A DNA stretch of 64,000 bases, from the NCBI RefSeq assembly GCF_007176755.1, contig NZ_BJTV01000003.1, positions 124,001 to 188,000 of the forward strand. The letters run 5' to 3'. The translations under genes and the position numbers were made by a program. Under the pieces are notes generated by a model. That model made no database searches and was not told where the DNA came from. It saw only the letters and a program-made list of their open reading frames with translations. Below, one piece after another: positions 1 through 8,120 of this stretch. The first letter of the stretch is position 1. Each line of letters starts with the position of its first letter. Source of the DNA: Streptomyces sp. 1-11. GTDB taxonomy: Bacteria; Actinomycetota; Actinomycetes; Streptomycetales; Streptomycetaceae.

Positions 1-787
1 AGTCGTACAGGACGACCGTGGCGTCGTACCTGCGGCCCACCCCGCCTATCTGCACGGTGGGCTCGTCGACGCCCCCGACCACGTGCGCGTTGGTCATGAC
101 ACGCCGATTGGCGAAGACGAAGCCGCTGCCCTCCAGGACCTTGCCGCAGCTCTGCGCGGTGCCGGTGACCTTGACGATGGACCGCTGGGCGCGGGTGGCG
201 ACCGCGCTCCTCGCCAGGGCCGGGTCGGGCGGCTCCACGTCCTTGATCTGCTCGTTGGAGAAGGGGCTGAAGACCTGCGGGAAGCCGTTCTGGGCGAGGA
301 CCGAGGTGAAGTCCTGGAACCAGGTGTCGGCCTGGGCGGGCAGCGCCTGGGAGACGCCGAGCAGCACCTTGGAGCTGCGGACCTCCTTGCCGAGCGTCGG
401 CAGGGTGGTCTGGGCCAGGGCGGAGCCGATCAGCCAGGCGACGAGCAGCATGGCGACGACGTTGACGAGGGCGCCGCCGGTGGCGTCCAGGGCGCGGGCC
501 GGGGACCAGGTGATGTAGCGGCGCAGCTTGTTGCCGAGGTGGGTGGTCAGGGCCTGGCCGACGGAGGCGCAGACGATGACGACGACCACGGCGACGACGG
601 CGGCGGTGGTGCTCACCTCGGCCTCACCGGAGACGGCGTCCCAGATGACGGGCAGCGTGTACACGGCGACGAGACCGCCGCCGAGGAACCCGATCACCGA
701 CAGGATGCCGACGACGAAGCCCTGGCGGTAGCCCACGACCGCGAACCACACGGCCGCGGCCAGCAACAGGATGTCCAGCACGTTCAC
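1..787 (-). CDS. MarP-like membrane serine protease (CvpA-type membrane domain + trypsin-like domain), C-terminus outside window
   Basis: About 262 N-terminal residues are visible, translated from a GTG at 787; the rest lies beyond the left edge. The N-terminal ~125 residues form about four hydrophobic helices of CvpA/colicin-V-production type. A linker follows, and then the start of a chymotrypsin-fold protease with GSGFV and VMTNAHVVGG, which carries the catalytic His. This is the architecture of MarP of mycobacteria, a periplasmic protease needed for acid and oxidative stress resistance; that role is inferred from the family. The Asp and Ser of the triad cannot be seen. It is the last gene of the minus-strand run nth-NUDIX-marP, 115 bp after the NUDIX stop. 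Confidence 0.85.
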   Translation of the reverse strand, partial: MNVLDILLLAAAVWFAVVGYRQGFVVGILSVIGFLGGGLVAVYTLPVIWDAVSGEAEVSTTAAVVAVVVVIVCASVGQALTTHLGNKLRRYITWSPARALDATGGALVNVVAMLLVAWLIGSALAQTTLPTLGKEVRSSKVLLGVSQALPAQADTWFQDFTSVLAQNGFPQVFSPFSNEQIKDVEPPDPALARSAVATRAQRSIVKVTGTAQSCGKVLEGSGFVFANRRVMTNAHVVGGVDEPTVQIGGVGRRYDATVVLYD

Positions 788-902
788 TGCTTCAGGCCTC
801 GCCTACTCCACTCCGGTCCCAGCAGCCTCGGCCGGGGGTCCGAGGGCCCGCGGCGCAGCCGCCGCCACTGCCCTCGGGCGAACACAGCACGGGGTCACCC
901 TG

Positions 903-1598
903 TCATGACCGCCAGTCGAGCGGGACCTGGTTGTCCCGGTCCCAGGGGCGCTCCCAGCCCGAGTAGTGCAGCAGACGGTCGATCACGCCGGCGGTGAAGC
1001 CCCAGACGAGGGCGGATTCGACCAGGAATGCCGGGCCCCGGTGGCCGCTCGGGTGGACGGCGGTGGCCCGGTTGGCGGGGTCCGTGAGATCCGCCACGGA
1101 GACGGTGAAGACGCGGGCCGTCTCGTTGGGGTCGACGACGCCGACCGGGCTGGGCTCGCGCCACCAGCCGAGCACGGGCGTGACGACGAATTCGCTGACC
1201 GGGATGTAGAGCGCGGGCAGCACGCCGAAGAGCTGCACGCCGGACGGATCGAGGCCGGTCTCCTCCTCGGCCTCGCGCAACGCCGCCCTGAGCGGCCCGT
1301 CGCCCTCCGGATCGCCGTCCTCGGGGTCGAGTGCGCCGCCCGGGAAGGAGGGCTGGCCGGCGTGCGAGCGCAGGGAGACGGCCCGCTCCATGAGCAGCAG
1401 CTCGGGCCCGCGCGCGCCCTCGCCGAACAGGATCAGCACCGCGGACTGCCGTCCCGAGCCGTTCTCCGGCGGCAGGAAGCGGCTGAGCTGGAGCGGCTGG
1501 ACCGTCTCGGCCGCCCGCACCACCGGGTCCAGCCAGTCGGGCAGGCCCTCCTTGCTCAGCGTCACCGGCCCCCTGTGCGTGTCGTGCGTGTACGTCAT
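903..1598 (-). CDS. NUDIX hydrolase, CoA pyrophosphatase type
   Basis: A 231-aa protein with the extended CoA-pyrophosphatase signature: RSHAGQPSFPGG precedes a NUDIX box with REAEEETGLD. Members hydrolyse CoA or acyl-CoA to 3',5'-ADP and 4'-phosphopantetheine, with Mg2+ bound by the Glu cluster. The start is placed at the ATG beginning MTYTHDTHRG. An upstream ATG at 1637 would add 13 residues and nearly touch the nth stop at 1651. Tight spacing to nth suggests an operon. The enzymatic class is secure; the exact CoA substrate is inferred from the family. Confidence 0.88.
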   Translation of the reverse strand: MTYTHDTHRGPVTLSKEGLPDWLDPVVRAAETVQPLQLSRFLPPENGSGRQSAVLILFGEGARGPELLLMERAVSLRSHAGQPSFPGGALDPEDGDPEGDGPLRAALREAEEETGLDPSGVQLFGVLPALYIPVSEFVVTPVLGWWREPSPVGVVDPNETARVFTVSVADLTDPANRATAVHPSGHRGPAFLVESALVWGFTAGVIDRLLHYSGWERPWDRDNQVPLDWRS

Positions 1599-1650
1599 CG
1601 CCACCCCCGTCCTGCCGTGTCCAACGCCCGAGGGCACCGAGATCGTTCCG

Positions 1651-2658
1651 TCATCCGGCCCCCAGCGGCGGCGCGGGCCTGCCGCCGGCGTCGAGGTAGG
1701 CCTGCGGTGGCTTCAGGCGCTGGCCCGGGAAGCCGCCCTTCTCGTACTTCAGGAGCTTTCGCGCCTTCTCCGGGTCGGTCTCGCCCTCGCCGTAGGCCGG
1801 GCAGAGCGGAGCGATGGGGCAGGCGCCGCAGGCGGGCTTGCGGGCGTGGCAGATGCGGCGGCCGTGCCAGATGACGTGGTGGGACAGGTCGGTCCACTCG
1901 CTCTTGGGGAACAGCGCGCCGACGGCCGCCTCGATCTTGTCGGGGTCGGTCTCGGCGGTCCACCGCCAGCGCCGGACCAGCCGCTGGAAGTGCGTGTCGA
2001 CGGTGATGCCGGGCCGTCCGAAGGCGTTGCCCAGCACGACGAAGGCGGTCTTGCGGCCGACGCCGGGCAGCTTGACCAGGTCCTCGAGACGTCCCGGCAC
2101 CTCGCCGCCGAAGTCCTCGGCGAGGGCCTTGGAGAGCCCTATGACCGACCTGGTCTTGGCCCGGAAGAAGCCGCAGGGGCGCAGGATCTCCTCGACCTGC
2201 TCCGGGTCGGCCGCCGCGAGGTCCTCGGGGGTGGGGTACTTGGCGAAGAGCGCCGGGGTGGTCTGGTTGACCCGCAGGTCGGTGGTCTGGGCCGACAGGA
2301 CGGTGGCGACCAGCAGCTGGAAGGGGTTCTCGAAGTCCAGCTCCGGGTGGGCGTAGGGGTAGACCTCGGCGAGTTCGCGGTTGATGCGCCGGGCGCGGCG
2401 GACGAGTGCGGTGCGGGACTCCCCGGCCGGGGGCTTCGCGGCGGCCTTCTTGGCGGGCACGGCCTTTCTGGCGGGCGCTGCCTTCTTCACCGGCGCGGTC
2501 TCGGCGTCCGCCACCGCCTTCCCGGCCGGCATGGCCTTTTTAGCCGTTTTGCGGCTTTTACTACTACCGCCGGAGCTCTGTTCGCCCACAGCGGAATCAC
2601 GACGTACAACCACCCGTGCAGCCCCCTTGCCCTGTGCTCTCACCGGCGTTTTGGACAC
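1651..2658 (-). CDS. nth: Endonuclease III with basic N-terminal tail
   Basis: A DNA glycosylase/AP lyase for oxidised pyrimidines. The catalytic core starts near residue 80. It has the helix-hairpin-helix LPGVGRKTA, whose Lys is the Schiff-base nucleophile, the catalytic Asp in VDTHF, and a C-terminal [4Fe-4S] loop with Cys spacing C-x6-C-x2-C-x5-C ([17 protein letters not shown]). The first ~75 residues are a Lys/Ala/Pro-rich, histone-H1-like extension absent from E. coli Nth. Part of it is encoded by AT-richer codons (AGT, AAA, GCT around 2530-2580) that stand out from the gene. The GTG at 2658 is the longest start; shorter starts within the tail cannot be excluded. It is divergent from crp. 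Confidence 0.93.
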   Translation of the reverse strand: MSKTPVRAQGKGAARVVVRRDSAVGEQSSGGSSKSRKTAKKAMPAGKAVADAETAPVKKAAPARKAVPAKKAAAKPPAGESRTALVRRARRINRELAEVYPYAHPELDFENPFQLLVATVLSAQTTDLRVNQTTPALFAKYPTPEDLAAADPEQVEEILRPCGFFRAKTRSVIGLSKALAEDFGGEVPGRLEDLVKLPGVGRKTAFVVLGNAFGRPGITVDTHFQRLVRRWRWTAETDPDKIEAAVGALFPKSEWTDLSHHVIWHGRRICHARKPACGACPIAPLCPAYGEGETDPEKARKLLKYEKGGFPGQRLKPPQAYLDAGGRPAPPLGAG

Positions 2659-2760
2659 CCGGCCAGCCTAAAGCCCGGCACCGACATCCGCCCCGGACCC
2701 GGGGGATCGGCCCCCGATCGGACCCCTGCCGCGTACCCCGGGACATCTGTGCGGCATCCT

Positions 2761-2774
2761 TGTGACAGATCACA
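2761..2774. promoter_or_regulatory. TGTGA-N4-TCACA palindrome upstream of crp
   Basis: A perfect inverted repeat, TGTGACAGATCACA, sits 92 bp before the crp GTG in the nth-crp divergent region. Its half-sites equal the classical CRP half-sites, but the spacer is 4 nt rather than the usual 6. An autoregulatory Crp operator is therefore possible but not certain. Confidence 0.45.
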
Positions 2775-2865
2775 CTGTTTGGACCGCCCGGCAAAACGGG
2801 GAACACGGTCCCCTGGTACACGGGGGATCATGAACCCCTGAGCAGGTCGACAAGGGAGAGAACTC

Positions 2866-3540
2866 GTGGACGACGTTCTGCGGCGCAACCCGCTTTTCGC
2901 GGCGCTCGACGACGAGCAGGCCGCGGAGCTCCGCGCCTCCATGAGTGAGGTGACCCTCGCGCGCGGTGACTCGCTGTTCCACGAGGGCGACCCCGGCGAC
3001 CGGCTGTACGTCGTCACCGAGGGCAAGGTCAAGCTGCACCGCACCTCCCCCGACGGCCGCGAGAACATGCTCGCCGTCGTCGGCCCCAGCGAGCTGATCG
3101 GCGAGCTGTCGCTGTTCGATCCGGGCCCGCGCACCGCCACGGCGACCGCGCTGACCGAGGTCAAGCTGCTCGCCCTCGGTCACGGCGACCTCCAGCCCTG
3201 GCTGAACGTGCGCCCCGAGGTGGCCGGCGCCCTGCTGCGCGCCGTCGCCCGGCGCCTGCGCAAGACCAACGACGCCATGTCCGACCTGGTCTTCTCCGAC
3301 GTCCCCGGCCGTGTCGCGCGCGCCCTGCTGGACCTCTCCCGCCGCTTCGGCGTGCAGTCCGAGGAGGGCATCCACGTCGTCCACGACCTCACGCAGGAGG
3401 AGCTGGCCCAGCTCGTCGGCGCCTCGCGCGAGACCGTGAACAAGGCGCTCGCGGACTTCGCCCAGCGCGGCTGGCTCCGCCTGGAGGCGCGGGCCGTGAT
3501 CCTGCTGGACGTGGAGCGCCTGGCCAAGCGGTCCCGCTGA
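2866..3540 (+). CDS. crp: Crp/FNR-family cAMP receptor protein
   Basis: A 224-aa transcription factor. The N-terminal cyclic-nucleotide-binding beta-roll (about residues 10-120) includes EGDPGDRLYVVTEGKVKLHR and GELSLFDPGPRTATATA. A long dimerisation helix follows, then a winged HTH at about 170-205 with LTQEELAQLVGASRETVNKAL as recognition region. It matches the length and sequence of Streptomyces Crp, which governs germination, development and antibiotic production. The GTG start follows a clear GGGAGAG ribosome-binding site. It is monocistronic and divergent from nth. A CRP-like palindrome lies in its upstream region. Confidence 0.95.
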   Translation: MDDVLRRNPLFAALDDEQAAELRASMSEVTLARGDSLFHEGDPGDRLYVVTEGKVKLHRTSPDGRENMLAVVGPSELIGELSLFDPGPRTATATALTEVKLLALGHGDLQPWLNVRPEVAGALLRAVARRLRKTNDAMSDLVFSDVPGRVARALLDLSRRFGVQSEEGIHVVHDLTQEELAQLVGASRETVNKALADFAQRGWLRLEARAVILLDVERLAKRSR

Positions 3541-3624
3541 CCGCCCTGGCGGCCCGCCGTCGCCGTCGGGCGCCGCGGCCATAATTCAGCGGCGCGGACG
3601 CCTCGCGCGCGGCACAGTGGCCGC

Positions 3625-4452
3625 ATGACCGAAAGCGTGCGCCGTCCAGGACTCGACGCCGAGGGATACCTCGTCCGCGAGGGCTCCCTCACGCGCGTGA
3701 CGGACGAGTTCCGTCCCGTGGTGGCCGCCGCGCGCGAACGGTTGCCGGAGCTTCTCGGGACCCGGCTGCACAGCGCGTACCTCTACGGGTCGATCCCGCG
3801 CGGCACCGCGCGCGTGGGGCGCAGCGACTTCGATCTGCTGCTCGCGCTGCGCGAGGAGCCCTCGGACGCCGACCGGGAAGCCGTCCGGTCCTTCGGCGAG
3901 GCGTTCGACGAGGAGTTCCCGCAGATCGACGGCGTCGGCACGCTGCTCTACGGCCGGGACCGGCTGCTGAGCGACCTGGAGCGGTACGACATGGGCTGGT
4001 TCGTCGCCTGCCTGTGCACCCCGCTGCTCGGGCCGGACCTGGCCGAGCACCTGCCCCGGTACCGACCCGACTCCCTGCTGGCCCGGGAGACCAACGGCGA
4101 CCTCGCCCGGCTGCTGCCGCGCTGGCGCGAGCGGATCCGGCAGACAGCCGGCACCGAGGAGGCCCTGCGGCCGCTCGTCCGCTTCATGTCCCGGCACCTC
4201 GTGCGCACCGGTTTCACCCTCGTCATGCCCCGCTGGCACGGCTGGACCAGCGACCTGCGCGAGATGGCCGGGGCGTTCGGCGCCCACCATCCCGGGCGGG
4301 CCGCGCAGATGCGCCGGGCGGCCGAGTACGGCTACGAGCCCGTCGGCGACCCGGACGTGCTGCGGTCGTACGTGGATGACCTCGGGCCCTGGCTCGCCGC
4401 GGAGTACGCGCGCGTGCACGGCGTGAAGGCGCCCCGCCCCGAGGACCTCTGA
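3625..4452 (+). CDS. Stand-alone nucleotidyltransferase-fold protein
   Basis: A 275-aa protein with the minimal nucleotidyltransferase motif near residues 51-70: GSIPRGTARVGRSDFDLLL, i.e. GS-x-x-RG followed by D-x-D, the metal-binding Asp pair. The C-terminal ~150 residues are helical, with several conserved Trp/Arg, and resemble aminoglycoside-adenylyltransferase-like helper domains. The substrate is unknown. It could modify a small molecule such as an aminoglycoside, or be a MNT-type toxin-antitoxin partner, but no HEPN partner gene adjoins it. The ATG is preceded, 6 nt earlier, by CACAGT, a -10-like hexamer that would make the mRNA leaderless. Confidence 0.75.
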   Translation: MTESVRRPGLDAEGYLVREGSLTRVTDEFRPVVAAARERLPELLGTRLHSAYLYGSIPRGTARVGRSDFDLLLALREEPSDADREAVRSFGEAFDEEFPQIDGVGTLLYGRDRLLSDLERYDMGWFVACLCTPLLGPDLAEHLPRYRPDSLLARETNGDLARLLPRWRERIRQTAGTEEALRPLVRFMSRHLVRTGFTLVMPRWHGWTSDLREMAGAFGAHHPGRAAQMRRAAEYGYEPVGDPDVLRSYVDDLGPWLAAEYARVHGVKAPRPEDL

Positions 4453-4509
4453 ACCGCCCCCGGGCCCCTGGAGCCCTTGAGCCCGCCGCACGGGCCTGCC
4501 ATGGGCCCG

Positions 4510-5340
4510 CTATATGAGCCCGTGCTCGCTCAGGTAGTCCATCTGGGCCCGCACCGACAGCTCCGCGGCCGGCCACAGGGAGCGGTCCACGTCGGCGTAG
4601 ACGCGCGCGACCACCTGGGCCGCGGTGCGGTAGCCGTCCTCGACCGCGGTCTCGACCTGGGCGAGGCGGTGGGCGCGGTGGGCGAGGTAGAACTCGACGG
4701 CTCCCTGGGCGTCCTCCAGGACCGGCCCGTGGCCCGGCAGGACCGTGTGCACGCCGTCGTCCACGGTCAGGGAGCGCAGGCGGCGCAGGGAGTCCAGGTA
4801 GTCGCCCAGGCGGCCGTCCGGGTGGGCCACGACGGTCGTGCCGCGCCCGAGGACGGTGTCCCCGGTCAGCACCGCCCGGTCGGCCGGGAGATGGAAGCAC
4901 AGGGAGTCCGCGGTGTGCCCCGGGGTCGGTACCACCCTCAGCTCCAGGCCGCCGACCGCGATCACGTCGCCGGCGGCCAGTCCCTCGTCCCCGAGCCGCA
5001 GCGCCGGATCGAGGGCACGCACGCGCGTGCGGGTCAGTTCGGCGAACCGGGCGGCGCCCTCGGCGTGGTCGGGGTGGCCGTGGGTGAGCAGGGTCAGGGC
5101 GATGCGCTTGCCGGCCTTCTCGGCCGTGTCGACGACGGCGCCGAGGTGACCGTCGTCCAGGGGCCCGGGGTCGATCACCACGGCCAGGTCGGAGTCGGGC
5201 TCGGCGACGATCCAGGTGTTGGTGCCGTCCAGGGTCATCGCGGACGCGTTGGGCGCGAGCACGTTGACGGCCCGTTCGGTCGCCGGGCCGGTGAGGACAC
5301 CGCCCCGCGGCTGACCGGGCAGCGCTGCCGCGTCCGTCAT
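4510..5340 (-). CDS. Metallo-beta-lactamase-fold hydrolase (LACTB2/glyoxalase-II-like)
   Basis: A 276-aa MBL-fold protein with the zinc motif HGHPDHAEG (HxHxDH), further ligands in PTPGHTADS, TGDTVLGRG and LPGHGPV, and a C-terminal winged-helix-like region ending in SVRAQMDYLSEHG. This layout fits the LACTB2-like group of hydrolases. The substrate is not predictable. The start ATG at 5340 overlaps the stop of the upstream NUDIX gene (ATGA), indicating translational coupling. The pairing of a NUDIX protein with an MBL protein suggests a joint housekeeping or house-cleaning role; that is inference. Confidence 0.88.
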   Translation of the reverse strand: MTDAAALPGQPRGGVLTGPATERAVNVLAPNASAMTLDGTNTWIVAEPDSDLAVVIDPGPLDDGHLGAVVDTAEKAGKRIALTLLTHGHPDHAEGAARFAELTRTRVRALDPALRLGDEGLAAGDVIAVGGLELRVVPTPGHTADSLCFHLPADRAVLTGDTVLGRGTTVVAHPDGRLGDYLDSLRRLRSLTVDDGVHTVLPGHGPVLEDAQGAVEFYLAHRAHRLAQVETAVEDGYRTAAQVVARVYADVDRSLWPAAELSVRAQMDYLSEHGLI

Positions 5341-6266
5341 GCGAGGCCTCCCGCGTTGCTCGGCGCCGTCGTCCCGCGTCCCGTCCCAGGTGCCCCGTCG
5401 ACGGCGGCCCCAGTCGTGGGCACGTGCTTGGTGAACTCGTCGTGCCCGGGCCAGGACAGGACGATCTCGCCGTCCACCAGGCGGGCCCTGGCCAGCACCG
5501 GGGTCATGTCCCGCGCCGGCGCCGCCGCGAGCGCCCCGGCCGCGGTGTCGTACGGCAGGAGCTGGCGCAGCGTGGCGATGGTGGGCGGCATCATCAGCAG
5601 CTCGCCCCTGTCGTACCCGGCCGCGGCCTCCCCGGGGCGGATCCACACGGTGCGGTCGGCCTCCGTGGAGGCGTTGCGGGTGCGCTGGCCCGCGGGCAGG
5701 GCGGCCACGAAGAACCAGGTGTCGTAGCGGCGGGACTCGAACTCCGGGGTGATCCAGCGGGTCCAGGCGCCCAGCAGGTCGGAGCGGAGCACCAGGCCCC
5801 GGCGGTCCAGGAACTCCGCGAACGACAGCTCGCGCGCGACCAGGGCGGCGCGGTCCGCCTCCCAGTCGTCCCCGGTGGTGTCCCCGACGACCGACCCGGC
5901 GTCGGGGCCGGCGAGCAGGACGCCCGCCTCCTCGTACGTCTCCCGCACGGCGGCGCACACGACGGCCTGGGCGCCGCTCTCGTCGACGCCCAGCCGCTCG
6001 GCCCACCACGCGCGCGCGGGCCCCGCCCAGCGGACCAGGCGGTCGTCGTCACGCGGGTCGACACCGCCGCCGGGGTACGCGTACGCGCCTCCGGCGAAGG
6101 CCATGGAGGCGCGTCTGCGCAGCATGTGGACGGCCGGTCCGGCCGGGGTGTCCTTCAGCAGCAGCACCGTGGCCGCGCGCTTCGGGGGCACCGGAGCGAG
6201 GGTGCCGTCCGCGAGCGCGCGGATGCGGTCGGGCCACTCCGGGGGGTACCACTGACCGTTCGCCAT
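5337..6266 (-). CDS. NUDIX hydrolase, NUDT19-like
   Basis: A 309-aa NUDIX protein. The box is split by an insertion, as in NUDT7/NUDT19-type enzymes: AYPGGGVDPRDDD comes before, and AAVRETYEEAGVLL follows about 45 residues later with the catalytic REx2EE core. Related eukaryotic proteins act on CoA esters; here the substrate is unknown. It is the first gene of a two-gene unit with the MBL protein (4-bp overlap). On the minus strand TAGCCT lies exactly 6 nt before the ATG, so the transcript is probably leaderless; no Shine-Dalgarno is visible. Confidence 0.87.
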   Translation of the reverse strand: MANGQWYPPEWPDRIRALADGTLAPVPPKRAATVLLLKDTPAGPAVHMLRRRASMAFAGGAYAYPGGGVDPRDDDRLVRWAGPARAWWAERLGVDESGAQAVVCAAVRETYEEAGVLLAGPDAGSVVGDTTGDDWEADRAALVARELSFAEFLDRRGLVLRSDLLGAWTRWITPEFESRRYDTWFFVAALPAGQRTRNASTEADRTVWIRPGEAAAGYDRGELLMMPPTIATLRQLLPYDTAAGALAAAPARDMTPVLARARLVDGEIVLSWPGHDEFTKHVPTTGAAVDGAPGTGRGTTAPSNAGGLA

Positions 6267-6322
6267 GGCCGGAGGCTATCCCGTGTAGGGCGAATGTTCG
6301 AGAGGCGTCCGGACCGGCGGGG

Positions 6323-6787
6323 TTACGGGACGAGCTCCACCTGGACCTCGACCTCCACCGGGGCGTCCAGCGGCAGCACCGCGACGCCCACCGCGCTGCG
6401 GGCGTGCACGCCCTTGTCGCCGAGCACCTCGCCGAGCAGCTCGCTGGCGCCGTTGACGACACCGGGCTGCCCGGTGAAGTCGGCGGCCGAGGCGACGAAG
6501 CCCACGACCTTCACCACGCGCGCGATGCGGTCCAGGTCGCCGGCGACGGACTTCACGGCGGCCAGGGCGTTCAGCGCGCAGGTACGCGCCAGCTCCTTGG
6601 CCTCGTCGGCCGTCACCTCGGCGCCCACCTTGCCGGTGACCGGCAGCTTGCCCTCCACCATCGGCAGCTGACCGGAGGTGTACACGTACGCACCGGACCG
6701 CACGGCCGGCTGGTACGACGCCAGCGGCGGTACGACCTCCGGCAGGGTCAGACCCAGTTCGGCCAGCTTCTCCTCGACCGCGCTCAC
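6323..6787 (-). CDS. RidA family (YjgF/YER057c/UK114) protein
   Basis: 154 residues with the RidA-fold pattern PAVRSGAYVYTSGQLPM, the AEVTADEAKELARTCALNALAAV helix, and a C-terminal HARSAVGVAVLPLDAPVEVE strand carrying the conserved Arg. RidA proteins hydrolyse reactive 2-aminoacrylate and other enamine/imine intermediates from PLP enzymes. This sequence belongs to the broader Rid group, so deaminase activity is likely but unproven. The GTG start at 6787 overlaps the stop of the small DUF4177-type gene (GTGA), so the two are translated as a coupled pair. Confidence 0.88.
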   Translation of the reverse strand: MSAVEEKLAELGLTLPEVVPPLASYQPAVRSGAYVYTSGQLPMVEGKLPVTGKVGAEVTADEAKELARTCALNALAAVKSVAGDLDRIARVVKVVGFVASAADFTGQPGVVNGASELLGEVLGDKGVHARSAVGVAVLPLDAPVEVEVQVELVP

Positions 6788-6945
6788 GCCTGCTTCTCCC
6801 GCTTCAGGTACGCCACGAGCTGCTCGGGGTTGTTGGGCCCGGGCACGACCTGGACGAGCTCCCAGCCGTCCTCGCCCCAGGTGTCCAGGATCTGCTTCGT
6901 GGCATGGACGAGCAGTGGCACGGTTGCGTATTCCCACTTGGTCAT
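6784..6945 (-). CDS. Small DUF4177-like protein, 53 aa
   Basis: A short ORF starting MTKWEYATVPLLVHATKQIL and continuing with DTWGEDGWELVQVVPGPN to end LKREKQA. The WEY...WGxxGWELV pattern is typical of DUF4177-type small proteins, whose function is unknown. It overlaps the RidA start (GTGA) and so forms a two-gene unit with it. Upstream on the minus strand TACAGT lies 6 nt before the ATG, predicting a leaderless mRNA divergent from the ArsA-like pair. The start, the overlap and the conserved motif make it convincing despite its length. Confidence 0.8.
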   Translation of the reverse strand: MTKWEYATVPLLVHATKQILDTWGEDGWELVQVVPGPNNPEQLVAYLKREKQA

Positions 6946-7142
6946 GGGCCGACTGTAGCCGCTGCGGCCGCCCGGGCGGACGGCCGGCCACGGACGTCGC
7001 CGGCCAGGCCGGACACCCGGTCGGCGGAGGGCGGCCGACGCCGCTCACGAGGGCGGAGCGGACGCGTAGCGGGGCCGAACGGGAGCCCCGTTGTCCACAG
7101 CCTGCCGCGTGCCCGTCGACCGGACTGGTTAGGCTCGAATAC

Positions 7143-8120
7143 GTGAGCAGGCTCCAGGTCGTCAGCGGCAAGGGCGGGACCGGAAAGACGACGGTCGCCG
7201 CCGCACTCGCGCTGGCCCTCGCCACCGAGGGGAAGCGGACGCTTCTCGTCGAGGTGGAGGGCCGGCAGGGCATCGCGCAGCTCTTCGAGACAGACGCGCT
7301 GCCCTACGAAGAACGGAAGATCGCGGTCGCTCCCGGTGGCGGGGAGGTGTACGCCCTCGCCATCGACCCCGAACTGGCCCTTCTGGAGTATCTCCAGATG
7401 TTCTACAAGCTCGGCGGCGCGGGCCGGGCGCTGAAGAAACTCGGCGCGATCGACTTCGCCACCACGATCGCGCCGGGGCTCCGGGACGTCCTGCTGACCG
7501 GCAAGGCGTGCGAGGCGGTCCGCCGCAAGGACAGGGCCGGGCGGTTCACGTACGACTACGTCGTGATGGACGCGCCGCCCACCGGGCGCATCACCCGGTT
7601 CCTCAACGTCAACGACGAGGTCGCCGGGCTCGCGAAGATCGGCCCGATACACAATCAGGCGCAGGCGGTGATGCGGGTTCTGAAGTCGCCGGAGACGGCG
7701 GTGCACCTGGTGACGCTGCTGGAGGAGATGCCCGTCCAGGAGACCGCCGACGGGATCTCCGAACTGCGCGCGGCCGGGCTTCCGGTGGGCCGGGTCATCG
7801 TGAACATGGTCCGGCCGCGGGTGTTGGACGCGGCGGACCTGGAACTCGTACGGACCGTGTCGCACTCCTCCGTCGCCCAGTCCCTGTCGGCCGCCGGGCT
7901 CGGCGGGGCGCGGCGCGGCGGGCACGCCGAGCGGCTGGTCGACCCGCTGCTGGAGCAGGCCTCGGAGTACGCCGAGCGGTACGCGCTGGAGCAGGAGCAG
8001 CGCGCGGTGCTGGGCGAGCTGGAGCTGCCGCTGCACGAGTTGCCGCTGCTCACCGAGGGCATGGACCTGGCGGGCCTCTACGAACTCGCCACCGAACTGC
8101 GGAAGCAGGGGTTGTCATGA
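7143..8120 (+). CDS. ArsA/GET3-like ATPase, first of a pair
   Basis: 325 residues with the deviant Walker A of ArsA/MinD-type ATPases at residues 8-17 (SGKGGTGKTT), switch regions around EVEGRQGIAQLF and VMDAPPTGR, and the rest of a single ArsA_ATPase domain. The Cys triad used by arsenite-activated ArsA is not evident, and no arsenite pump adjoins, so an arsenic role is unlikely. A heterodimer with the next gene product, like the two halves of ArsA, is the natural inference. The GTG start follows TAGGCT by 7 nt with no Shine-Dalgarno, suggesting a leaderless transcript. The stop overlaps the next start (ATGA). Confidence 0.88.
   Translation: MSRLQVVSGKGGTGKTTVAAALALALATEGKRTLLVEVEGRQGIAQLFETDALPYEERKIAVAPGGGEVYALAIDPELALLEYLQMFYKLGGAGRALKKLGAIDFATTIAPGLRDVLLTGKACEAVRRKDRAGRFTYDYVVMDAPPTGRITRFLNVNDEVAGLAKIGPIHNQAQAVMRVLKSPETAVHLVTLLEEMPVQETADGISELRAAGLPVGRVIVNMVRPRVLDAADLELVRTVSHSSVAQSLSAAGLGGARRGGHAERLVDPLLEQASEYAERYALEQEQRAVLGELELPLHELPLLTEGMDLAGLYELATELRKQGLS

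Noticed and set aside
3625..4452. MNT-HEPN toxin-antitoxin system
   Set aside because: The nucleotidyltransferase is longer than MNT antitoxins and no HEPN gene lies beside it.
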